NCBI GenBank assembly: GCA_945861365.1
Contig: CAMAUH010000236.1
Span: 1-6,722 of the forward strand
Direction: 5' to 3'
Length of the DNA stretch: 6,722 nucleotides
Source: Candidatus Kuenenia stuttgartensis
GTDB taxonomy: Bacteria > Planctomycetota > UBA1135 > UBA2386
Shown here: positions 1 to 6,320 of the stretch, piece after piece
Layout of the letters: every line of letters begins with the position of its first letter
Numbering within the stretch: position 1 is the stretch's first letter
Notes under the pieces: generated by a model
The model's database searches: none
Told to the model about the DNA's origin: nothing
What the model saw: the letters and a program-made list of their open reading frames with translations, nothing else
Made by a program: the position numbers and the translations under genes

Positions 1-1080
1 GCCTGTCAGGTGACACTCGCGGCTTCGGGACTACCGTTTGTCTTCGACGTGACGACGATCGGGACCGGATCCACGTTCCGGCAGCCGGCGATTGCCAAGA
101 TGTGCGATTCCACCGGGCGCACCTTGATCGTGTGGGAAGAGCTCGGCGAGATCCGCGGCCGCTACGTATCGCGCGATCTCACCCTCTATGGGCCCGGCCT
201 GCTGCTCTCGGGCGCGACCGCTGGTTGCGGACAACCGAGCTGCGACGGGGCCGCCGACTCCTACCTGGTCTGCTGGTCGCAACCCGAGGCGCCTGCTGCC
301 TCGGCGCGTGATATCGCCTGCGCGAGGGTCTCGGGGAGCACTCTGGGATTGACCGTGACGGTTCCCGGTGTGCCGGTCGCGAACCTCGCCGCGCGCGACG
401 AGTTCGAGCCCGACGTGGCACTGGTGGGCCTGCGCTACGCGCTCGTCTTCACCCGCAAGACGGCGAGCATCACCGACAAGGTGATCGTGGCAGCCATCAG
501 CCCGGACTGCACGACGTGCGGCGTGATCCAGCAGAACCTCGGTTCGACCGGACTGCGCCATGGCTCGCCGCGCATCTCCAGTCGCTACGTCAGCATCTCG
601 TCCTCGGACGACGCGCTGATCAGCTACACGGAGTCGTTGGACACTCCGCCGTTCAGCAGCAGCATCGTCGGCCAACGCTATGAGCTGCTCGGCGCCGGCA
701 CCGCACCGACCAATCTGCTCGGCGGCTGCGCGCTCGGCGGCACCAACACGACGACCGGCGGCGCGTTCGTCATCGGCAACCCGAACTTCGCGTTCCGGGT
801 CACCGGTGCCGATCCGGCGGCGCTGCTGTTCCTCAACCTCGGCCTGCCGAGCGGCGGCCTGATCTGCGGCAGCTGCACCTACACGAACCCGGTCGCGCTG
901 GAGCTGAAGACCAACGTCGGCGGCACCGCGAACTCGGTGTTCGCGCTGCCGTGCGATCCGGTGCTGGTGAACTTCCAGATGGAGAGCCAGTGGCTCAGCT
1001 TCGGCACCGCGTTCACGCCGTGCCCGCTGCTGGGCGGTGTGTCGGCGTCGAATCGCCTGCTGTTCACGCTGACCAACTGA
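1..1080 (+). CDS. Secreted-type beta-propeller-like protein with planctomycete C-terminal domain (5' partial)
   Basis: The frame is open to the first base of the window (Ala-Cys-Gln precede the first in-frame GTG at 10), so the gene almost certainly starts upstream. It ends with TGA at 1078-1080. No enzymatic motif is visible. About four repeats of a blade-like pattern can be seen near 82-174, 232-333, 406-504 and 568-690. Each has a Pro, a few residues, a hydrophobic strand such as LIVWEE, LVCWSQ or ALVFTR, and then a strand such as GRYV or GQRY. This fits a beta-propeller, although no BNR/Asp-box or WD signature is present. From about 715 to the stop lies a separate domain rich in Gly, Asn and Cys, with phrases such as GNPNFAF, LFLNLGLP and CGSC. 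It resembles the C-terminal beta-sandwich of many planctomycete exported proteins. Cys pairs (GCGQPSC, CTTC, CGSC) suggest disulfides and export. The signal peptide, if any, is outside the window. Function is unknown; a surface binding or structural role is inference. Confidence 0.75.
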   Translation, partial: ACQVTLAASGLPFVFDVTTIGTGSTFRQPAIAKMCDSTGRTLIVWEELGEIRGRYVSRDLTLYGPGLLLSGATAGCGQPSCDGAADSYLVCWSQPEAPAASARDIACARVSGSTLGLTVTVPGVPVANLAARDEFEPDVALVGLRYALVFTRKTASITDKVIVAAISPDCTTCGVIQQNLGSTGLRHGSPRISSRYVSISSSDDALISYTESLDTPPFSSSIVGQRYELLGAGTAPTNLLGGCALGGTNTTTGGAFVIGNPNFAFRVTGADPAALLFLNLGLPSGGLICGSCTYTNPVALELKTNVGGTANSVFALPCDPVLVNFQMESQWLSFGTAFTPCPLLGGVSASNRLLFTLTN

Positions 1081-1089
1081 GGTCGATTT

Positions 1090-1119
1090 GCGCCGATCGG
1101 GCACGGTCCTGATCGGCGT
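1090..1119 (+). terminator. Hairpin between convergent genes, terminator-like
   Basis: Bases 1090-1101 pair with 1108-1119 to give a 12-bp stem (8 perfect central pairs cgccgatc/gatcggcg, two further G-C pairs near the loop, and two G-U pairs) closed by a 6-nt loop. It begins 9 bases after the stop of the upstream plus-strand gene and ends 12 bases from the stop of the minus-strand kinase gene, which is where a shared terminator would be expected. No T-tract follows on the plus strand, so it is not a classical intrinsic terminator. On the minus strand the two G-U pairs become C-A mismatches, so the structure is stronger in the plus-strand transcript. It may instead protect the 3' end of the mRNA. 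Confidence 0.45.
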
Positions 1120-1131
1120 CGCGGCCGGCGC

Positions 1132-3960
1132 CTATCGCTCGAGGACTCTGGCCGCGCGCACTCCCAGCCAGGCCGTGCTGAACTCGGGTTGCTCACTGCG
1201 CTGGCGACACGCTGAGCGGCAGAAGACCAGGCTCTCCATGTAGGAGCCGCCCTTCAGCATGATGGCCTTGGAGTCGTGCAAGTAGATCTCGCGCTGGCCG
1301 TCCTCACCGATCTCGCGGCGCTCGAAGCGCAGCGCGCGATCGCTGGTGATCTCGGCCACGTTGCCGATCATGTCGTGCAACCCGAACGCATTCGGCAGCA
1401 GCCTGCCGATCGGCGCGTGCAGTACGAAGCCGTCCCTGCAGGCCTCGTAGACCGTGTTGTTCGTGTTCGCGGCACGCGAATCGGCATCGGAGACGTTGGC
1501 GTAGCGGCACGGGTCCGCATCCGCCGGCCAAGGCCAAGGGCTGTCCGTCCCGGCCCGGCAGGCATACTCCCATTGCGCGTCCGTGGGCAGCACGAGCCCA
1601 TGCTGTCCCAGTACCGCCTTCGCACGCCCCGTCGAGACGCTCTCGACGGGGCTGGTCTCGCCGGTGCCGAACTTGCCGTCGGCGAACTTGGCGGGGTAGT
1701 TGTTGGGGCGATCCCCGGCCAGGCGGAACCACTGGGCGATGGTGGTCTCGTGCTTGGCCAGCAGGAACGGCCGCAGCCGCACCGGATGCACAGGTCGTTC
1801 GTGGGGATGAGCGTGCGGATCGTCCGCGCGGGCTCCCATCGCGAACTCTCCCCCGGGCAACAGCACGAGCACGATCCCCAGGCCCGGTCGAATGGCCAGC
1901 GACCCGTTGTGGTCGCGCACCGGCAGGGGTTCGTCATCCGCCAACGAGCGCAGATGCAGGAACTCCTGCAGGCCTGAGGTGGGATCGGGGCCGAGCGGCA
2001 GCAGGTCGCGCTGCGGCAGCAGTGCGAGGCCGCCAAAGCGTGGATCGCCGGCGATCGCGGCACTCGCCTTTGCCCAAGCGTCCGCGGCTTCGACCAATCC
2101 GCGCTGGTGGTTGGTTCGCACGACCTCGATCTCGCGGCGGACTCGTGTCAGCTCGCCGCGAGTGCCGCCGAACGCGATGAGGCGCTTGATCAGCGCCGTC
2201 ACCTGGTCGTGCAGGAACTGGGTTTCGGGCTTCGCGAACAGCCAGGTACGGCGCGCGTACACCTGTTCCTTGAGTTCCTTGAGGCTCCTGTGCAGCAGCT
2301 CATGGTGGCGCTCGATGCGGGCTGGATCGGCGTCCGGTGTGTAGGTGAGCCGATCCTCATCGAAGGCGAGCAACTCCGCCTCGACGTGCTCGATCTGCTC
2401 GAAGTTCGGGTGTCGCCTGCGATCTGCCTCGGCCGCCGCGGCGGTGTATTGCTCCGCGTCGCGGCGCAGCTGGCCGAGCACACTCTTGAGTTGCGGCAGT
2501 TCGGCGGCCAGCGGCTCGCCGTGGTCCCGCAACCAGGCTTCCATCGCCGGCAGTTGGTCGATGCCCGGTGCGCGGAAGGCCGCCGCGGCCGCCTCCGCGC
2601 GATCGAGTCGCACGCCGATCGTCAGCCGTTGGACTTCGTCGAGGGCTTTCCGGGTGCGGGCCGCTTCGGCCACCACCTGGTTGGTGAACACCGCCGTGCT
2701 GATGCCGACGGCCAACAGCGACGCCCCTGCGAGCGCCACGGCGCCACCGCGCCAAGGATTGCGCCGCAGCCACCGCCAGGCGCGCTTCGACCGCGATGGC
2801 GGCCGCACGCTGACGGCGTCGCCGGCGAGGAACGCCTGCAGGTCGCGCAGCATCGCGGCAGCCGTCTGGTAGCGGCCGGCCGGCTTCTTCTCCATGGCAT
2901 GCAGGACGATCGCGGCCAGCTCGGCGGGAACCTCCGCATTGCCGCGCCGGGGATCGATGGGCTCGTCGGCATGCAGCCGCGCCAACTCGGCGATCGGCGT
3001 GTCTTCTTCGAACGGCCGTCGCAACGTCAGTGCCTCGTAGAGCAGCGCCCCGAGCGAGAACACGTCGCAACGGTGGTCGACGGCGCCGCCCTGTGCCTGC
3101 TCCGGCGACATGTACTGCGGCGTGCCCGGCAGATCGCCCGTCAGCGTCATGTCGATGCCGCCCTCGACCCGCGCGATGCCGAAATCGACGAGCACGGCCC
3201 GACCATCCGGCCGCAGCAGCACGTTCCCGGGCTTGACGTCGCGATGCACGATGCCGGCGGCGTGTGCCGCGGCCAGTGCGGCGGCGATCTGCGCGCCCAA
3301 CTCGGCGACGATGCGTGCGTAGTCCTCCGCGACTGCCGGCGTCGGCACCGATCCCGTCGGCATCACCCCAGCCAGCGCCGATCGCCACATCCCACTGCTG
3401 GCCTGCTGCGCCCCGGCCTGCCGCAGGCGTTCCAGCAGGTCGCGCAGGCTGGGGCCTTCGACATACTCCATCACGTAGTAGGGCACGTCGCGACAGGTGC
3501 CGTTGGCGAGCACGCGCACGACGCCCGGGTGGTCGATGGCCGCGAGCACGCGGGCTTCGCGGCGGAACCGCAGCTGCGCCCGCTCGTGCAGCACTCCCGT
3601 GGGGCCGATGCAGAACTTGATGGCGACGTGGCGATCCAGTGCCGGCTCGGCCGCCAGCAACACGGTGCCCATGCCGCCGCGCCCGAGAATGCTCTCGATG
3701 CAGTAGGCGTCGACGCGATCGCCCGGGCGCAATCCGATGGCCGGCAACACCGGCGGCAGCTGCGAACCGTCCGTGGTCGCGGCGATACTGTCGGCAGCCG
3801 GGTCGAGCGGCCGGATCATCGGCTCCAGCAAGTCCGCGAGCTCCGGATGCTCGGTCAGGAACGCCTGCGAATCGCCGCCTTCCCTGCGAAACTGCACGGC
3901 CAGGGCAAGTGCTTCCCGAAGACGGTCGGGGCCTAGTGGCGAGCGTTTTCCGGCATCCAT
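1132..3960 (-). CDS. Membrane receptor Ser/Thr protein kinase with C-terminal FGE-sulfatase-like domain
   Basis: This is a 942-residue Hanks-type kinase. An N-terminal helical region (about 10-50) contains FLTEHPELADLL, a phrase common ahead of planctomycete kinase domains. The kinase domain (about 85-380) is intact: GRGGMG loop 93-98, VAIK Lys115, alpha-C Glu135, HRDVKPGN 239-246 with Asp241, DFG 259-261, SPE 285-287 and Asp299. A roughly 35-residue insert lies between helices D and E. A basic stretch (RSKRAWRWLRR) precedes one membrane helix (about 405-427), which puts the kinase in the cytoplasm. Residues 430-640 are charged and helical, with WLRDHGEPLAAELPQL and GGLALLPQ-type phrases typical of planctomycete kinase-FGE linkers. 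An FGE-like domain (about 693-940) follows, with LLPGGEFAMGA, LPTDAQWEYACRAG, NAFGLHDMIGNVAE, KGGSYM and LGVRAAR. Of the catalytic cysteine pair of true FGE, only the second seems kept (Cys914); Glu909 sits at the first. The domain is therefore probably a binding or sensor module. I chose the ATG at 3960 because the frame continues upstream, but the extra 54 residues from 4122 look non-coding and would cross the start of the divergent methyltransferase gene. No clear ribosome binding site is seen. Ligand and substrates are unknown. Confidence 0.92.
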   Translation of the reverse strand: MDAGKRSPLGPDRLREALALAVQFRREGGDSQAFLTEHPELADLLEPMIRPLDPAADSIAATTDGSQLPPVLPAIGLRPGDRVDAYCIESILGRGGMGTVLLAAEPALDRHVAIKFCIGPTGVLHERAQLRFRREARVLAAIDHPGVVRVLANGTCRDVPYYVMEYVEGPSLRDLLERLRQAGAQQASSGMWRSALAGVMPTGSVPTPAVAEDYARIVAELGAQIAAALAAAHAAGIVHRDVKPGNVLLRPDGRAVLVDFGIARVEGGIDMTLTGDLPGTPQYMSPEQAQGGAVDHRCDVFSLGALLYEALTLRRPFEEDTPIAELARLHADEPIDPRRGNAEVPAELAAIVLHAMEKKPAGRYQTAAAMLRDLQAFLAGDAVSVRPPSRSKRAWRWLRRNPWRGGAVALAGASLLAVGISTAVFTNQVVAEAARTRKALDEVQRLTIGVRLDRAEAAAAAFRAPGIDQLPAMEAWLRDHGEPLAAELPQLKSVLGQLRRDAEQYTAAAAEADRRRHPNFEQIEHVEAELLAFDEDRLTYTPDADPARIERHHELLHRSLKELKEQVYARRTWLFAKPETQFLHDQVTALIKRLIAFGGTRGELTRVRREIEVVRTNHQRGLVEAADAWAKASAAIAGDPRFGGLALLPQRDLLPLGPDPTSGLQEFLHLRSLADDEPLPVRDHNGSLAIRPGLGIVLVLLPGGEFAMGARADDPHAHPHERPVHPVRLRPFLLAKHETTIAQWFRLAGDRPNNYPAKFADGKFGTGETSPVESVSTGRAKAVLGQHGLVLPTDAQWEYACRAGTDSPWPWPADADPCRYANVSDADSRAANTNNTVYEACRDGFVLHAPIGRLLPNAFGLHDMIGNVAEITSDRALRFERREIGEDGQREIYLHDSKAIMLKGGSYMESLVFCRSACRQRSEQPEFSTAWLGVRAARVLER

Positions 3961-4078
3961 TGCCGCCGCAGTATGCCAGCACGTCGAGCGTGATCCGTCG
4001 ATGACGCCGCGCGGGTCGGCGCTGCCTCGGATGGCAGGTGGGAAAACCCGGGGTTGTCGGCCTACCTTGTGCGGCCCG
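3961..4078. promoter_or_regulatory. Divergent intergenic region, likely promoters for kinase and methyltransferase-thiSG genes
   Basis: This 118-bp stretch lies between the divergent starts at 3960 (kinase) and 4079 (methyltransferase), so promoters for both directions should lie here or in the gene ends. No hexamer pair close to the sigma-70 consensus is visible on either strand. The only dyad noticed is aaccc-g-gggtt at 4045-4055, centred 29 bases before the methyltransferase start; it could be a small operator or chance. The conserved TPP riboswitch (THI box) core segments are not recognisable, although thiamine genes lie downstream. Neither start has a clear Shine-Dalgarno sequence. Confidence 0.35.
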
Positions 4079-5278
4079 ATGGCTGCCGAACCCGCGACTG
4101 TGACTCCCGAACTGCGACTCAACCCGCGCGCCAGCGGCTTCGCGCGCCGCGGTCAGCCGTGGTTCTACGCCGACGACGTGCTCGCCGGGTCGGTGACGCC
4201 GCCGCGGCTCGTGCGCGTGCTCGACGAAGAAGGGCGCGACCTCGGCCTCGGCATGACCGGCACCGGCAAGCTGGCGCTGCGGCTGTGTGGGCCGTGGCCG
4301 GGCCTCGCGGTGCCGGACCGCGACGCGTTCTTTCGCGCGCGCCTGCTCACCGCTCTCGACGCGCGCGCCGGCCAGCTCGGTCCGACCGATGGCGCGCGGC
4401 TCGTGCACGGTGAAGCGGACCTGCTGCCGGGCCTCGTCATCGATCGCTACGGGCCGGTGCTGGTGCTGCAGGCGACCAACGCCGTGGTCGAGAACTCGCT
4501 CGACGCGATCGTGCCGTTCCTCGCCGAACGGCTCGGTGCCGAAGCGGTCGTCGCGCGCAACGACGTCGCGGTGCGCAAGCACGAAGGGCTCGCCGAAGAG
4601 GTGCGCCTGCTGCACGGCAAGCGCGTCACCGAAGTGGCGATCGTCGAGCACGGCGTGCGGCACGTGGTGCGTCCGTTCGACGGCCACAAGACCGGCTTCT
4701 ATCTCGACCAGCGGCCGGCGCGCGCGCTGGTGCAGCAGCTCGCCAAGGGCCGGCGTGTGCTCGACCTGTTCTGCTACCAGGGCGGCTTCGCGATGAACGC
4801 GCTGGCCGGTGGGGCCGCGTCCGCGCTCGCCGTCGACCAGTCGGAACCAGCCCTCGCGCAGGCCACTGCCGGGGCTACCGCCAACGGCTTCGCTGGGCTG
4901 CAGACGCACGCCGGCAACGTGTTCGACTTCCTGCGCGGCCAGCGCGAAGGCCACGCGAACTTCGACCTGATCGTTCTCGATCCGCCGGCGTTCGCGAAGT
5001 CGCGGCGCGAGGTCGAAGGTGCCGAGCGCGGCTACCGCGACCTCAATCGCCAAGCGCTGCGGCTGCTGGCGCCGAACGGCTTCCTGCTGACGTGCACGTG
5101 CAGCCACCACATGGATGGCCCGCGCTTCGAAGAGCTCGTGCGGCAGGCTGCCGCCGGGTTGCCGTTCCGCGTGGTGATGCGGCAGCGGCTGGGGGCGGGC
5201 CCCGACCATCCGGTGCTGGTCACGCACCCGGAGTCCGAGTACTTGAAGGTGCTGCTGTTGCAGCGACTCGACGCATGA
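4079..5278 (+). CDS. Class I SAM-dependent rRNA methyltransferase, RlmI/COG1092 family
   Basis: The 399-residue protein is close in length to E. coli RlmI (396), which makes m5C1962 in 23S rRNA. An N-terminal PUA-like RNA-binding region (about 11-75) includes RRGQPWFYADDVL. A middle region (about 80-200) carries the family phrase HGEADLLPGLVIDRYG at 110-125. The Rossmann methyltransferase domain follows, with KTGFYLDQR 204-212, SAM-binding motif I VLDLFCYQGGF 227-237, acidic Asp253, the DPPAF motif at 301-305, RGYRDLNRQAL 317-327 and TCTCSHHM 338-345, equivalent to the Cys-containing motif of RlmI. The end (HPVLVTHPESEYLKVLLL) is also typical. The ATG at 4079 gives a family-sized protein; the frame is open back to an ATG at 3737, but that would overlap the kinase gene and adds unrelated sequence. 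A GTG at 4100 is a less likely alternative. The stop overlaps the thiS start as ATGA, so the two are probably translationally coupled. The family assignment is firm. The exact rRNA position modified is inference, because COG1092 contains members with different targets. Confidence 0.93.
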   Translation: MAAEPATVTPELRLNPRASGFARRGQPWFYADDVLAGSVTPPRLVRVLDEEGRDLGLGMTGTGKLALRLCGPWPGLAVPDRDAFFRARLLTALDARAGQLGPTDGARLVHGEADLLPGLVIDRYGPVLVLQATNAVVENSLDAIVPFLAERLGAEAVVARNDVAVRKHEGLAEEVRLLHGKRVTEVAIVEHGVRHVVRPFDGHKTGFYLDQRPARALVQQLAKGRRVLDLFCYQGGFAMNALAGGAASALAVDQSEPALAQATAGATANGFAGLQTHAGNVFDFLRGQREGHANFDLIVLDPPAFAKSRREVEGAERGYRDLNRQALRLLAPNGFLLTCTCSHHMDGPRFEELVRQAAAGLPFRVVMRQRLGAGPDHPVLVTHPESEYLKVLLLQRLDA

Positions 5279-5484
5279 ACACGATGACGGTGACGGTGAA
5301 CGGGGAGCCGCGCGAACTGCCGGTGGGCAGCACGGTCGCCGATCTGGTCGCTCTGCTCGGGCTGAAGGCCAGCCAGGTCGCGGTGGAACGCAACCGTGAG
5401 ATCGTGCGGCGCGCCGAGCATGCCAGCACGTTGCTGGTCGACGGCGATCGGCTCGAGGTGGTGACGTTCTTCGGCGGTGGGTGA
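5275..5484 (+). CDS. thiS: Sulfur carrier protein ThiS
   Basis: This is a 69-residue ubiquitin-fold sulfur carrier. Known members are adenylated at the C-terminal glycine by ThiF and converted to a thiocarboxylate, which gives sulfur to ThiG for the thiazole ring of thiamine. The sequence has the expected pattern: a first strand TVTVNGEPRELP, a helix VADLVALLGL (21-30), the strand VAVERNREIVRR (35-46), the conserved LLVDGDRLEVV (53-63) and a C-terminus ending FFGGG, so the required terminal Gly-Gly is present. The first ATG (5275) overlaps the preceding stop by 4 bases. A second ATG at 5284 would give 66 residues, nearer the usual ThiS length, and cannot be excluded. No Shine-Dalgarno sequence is seen, consistent with coupling to the upstream gene. 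thiG follows directly. No thiF, thiO or thiH is in the window, so activation and the glycine-derived substrate must come from elsewhere. Confidence 0.93.
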   Translation: MNTMTVTVNGEPRELPVGSTVADLVALLGLKASQVAVERNREIVRRAEHASTLLVDGDRLEVVTFFGGG

Positions 5485-5530
5485 GTCCGCACCCTTGTTC
5501 CGCGCTGGATCCGCGCGCACGATCGGCGCC

Positions 5531-6319
5531 GTGACGCTCGTCGACCAACCGCTGCTCCTCGGCAAGTACTCGTTCCAATCCCGCCTGTTCCTCGGCACCG
5601 GCAAGTACCCGTCGATGGAGTCGATGGTGGAGTCGCTGGCGATGTCGGGCACGCAATGCGTGACCGTCGCCGTGCGGCGCATGCAGCTCGGCGTGCCCGA
5701 CGGCAAGACGCTGCTCGACTACCTGCCGCGCGACAAGTACGTGCTGCTGCCGAACACCGCCGGCTGCTTCGACGCCGACCACGCGATCCGCACTGCGCGG
5801 CTCGGTCGCGAACTCGGTATCGGCGACCTCGTCAAGCTCGAGGTGCTCGGCGATCCGCAGACGCTGCTGCCCGATCCGATCGGCACGCTGGAAGCCGCCA
5901 AGGTGCTCGTCAAGGAAGGGTTCGTCGTGCTGTGCTACACCAGCGACGACCCGGTGCTGGCCAAGCGCCTCGAGGACGTCGGCGTCACCTCGGTGATGCC
6001 GGCCGGCGCGCCGATCGGCAGCGGCCAGGGCATCCTGAACCCGAACAACCTGCGCATCATCCTCGAGCGCACGAAGGTGCCGGTGATCGTCGATGCCGGC
6101 GTCGGCACCGCCAGCGACGTCGCGATCGCGTTCGAACTCGGCGCGCACGGCGTGCTGTTGAACACCGGCGTCGCGCTGGCGAAGGATCCGGTGCGCATGG
6201 CGCGGGCGATGAAGGCCGCGGCGGAAGCCGGGCGCGATGCGTTCCTCGCCGGCCGCATCGGCAAGAAGCTGTACGCGAGCGCGTCGTCGCCGACGAGCGG
6301 CATCATCGCCGGGGAGTGA
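5531..6319 (+). CDS. thiG: Thiazole synthase ThiG
   Basis: ThiG is a TIM-barrel enzyme of the cytoplasm that condenses 1-deoxy-D-xylulose 5-phosphate, dehydroglycine and ThiS thiocarboxylate into the thiazole phosphate of thiamine. From the GTG at 5531 the protein has 262 residues, the usual family length. Diagnostic phrases run its whole length: SRLFLGTGKYPS 17-28, VTVAVRR 44-50, LPNTAGC 73-79, VKLEVLGDP 101-109 with Lys102 as the Schiff-base lysine by family comparison, GAPIGSGQGI 159-168, VIVDAGVGTASDVA 185-198, NTGVALAKDPV 211-221 and ASSPTSG 251-257. All look intact. An earlier GTG at 5477 would overlap thiS by 8 bases and add 18 residues with no family resemblance. I prefer 5531, which leaves 46 bases after thiS, but the overlap start would fit the tight gene string and neither has a clear ribosome binding site. 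The following gene begins one base after the stop. Confidence 0.95.
   Translation: MTLVDQPLLLGKYSFQSRLFLGTGKYPSMESMVESLAMSGTQCVTVAVRRMQLGVPDGKTLLDYLPRDKYVLLPNTAGCFDADHAIRTARLGRELGIGDLVKLEVLGDPQTLLPDPIGTLEAAKVLVKEGFVVLCYTSDDPVLAKRLEDVGVTSVMPAGAPIGSGQGILNPNNLRIILERTKVPVIVDAGVGTASDVAIAFELGAHGVLLNTGVALAKDPVRMARAMKAAAEAGRDAFLAGRIGKKLYASASSPTSGIIAGE
6311..6316 (+). promoter_or_regulatory. Shine-Dalgarno-like site for the membrane-protein gene
   Basis: The sequence ggggag, inside the last codons of thiG, contains GGAG four bases before the ATG at 6321. It is the clearest ribosome binding site seen for any start in the window and supports that ATG, though the spacing is slightly short. Confidence 0.4.
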
Positions 6320-6320
6320 C

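Noticed and set aside
31..1104. A 357-codon minus-strand frame antisense to the secreted propeller-like gene.
   Set aside because: The translation is dominated by Arg, Ala, Gln and Glu and lacks domains. The plus-strand frame has clear repeat and domain structure.
2107..3936. A 609-codon plus-strand frame antisense to the kinase gene.
   Set aside because: It mirrors the codon structure of an unmistakable kinase. The product is low in complexity with no family motif.
3970..3975. A possible -10 box (CATACT on the minus strand, preceded by TG) just upstream of the kinase start.
   Set aside because: It has only four of six consensus bases, no matching -35 hexamer at 16-18 bp, and would leave a leader of only a few bases.
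3961..4122. A 54-codon N-terminal extension of the kinase from the ATG at 4122.
   Set aside because: The segment lacks family resemblance, contains mixed composition, and would overlap the start of the divergent methyltransferase gene.
5090..5099. The 10-bp palindrome acgtgcacgt.
   Set aside because: It lies inside codons for the conserved TCTCS motif of the methyltransferase and is explained by coding.
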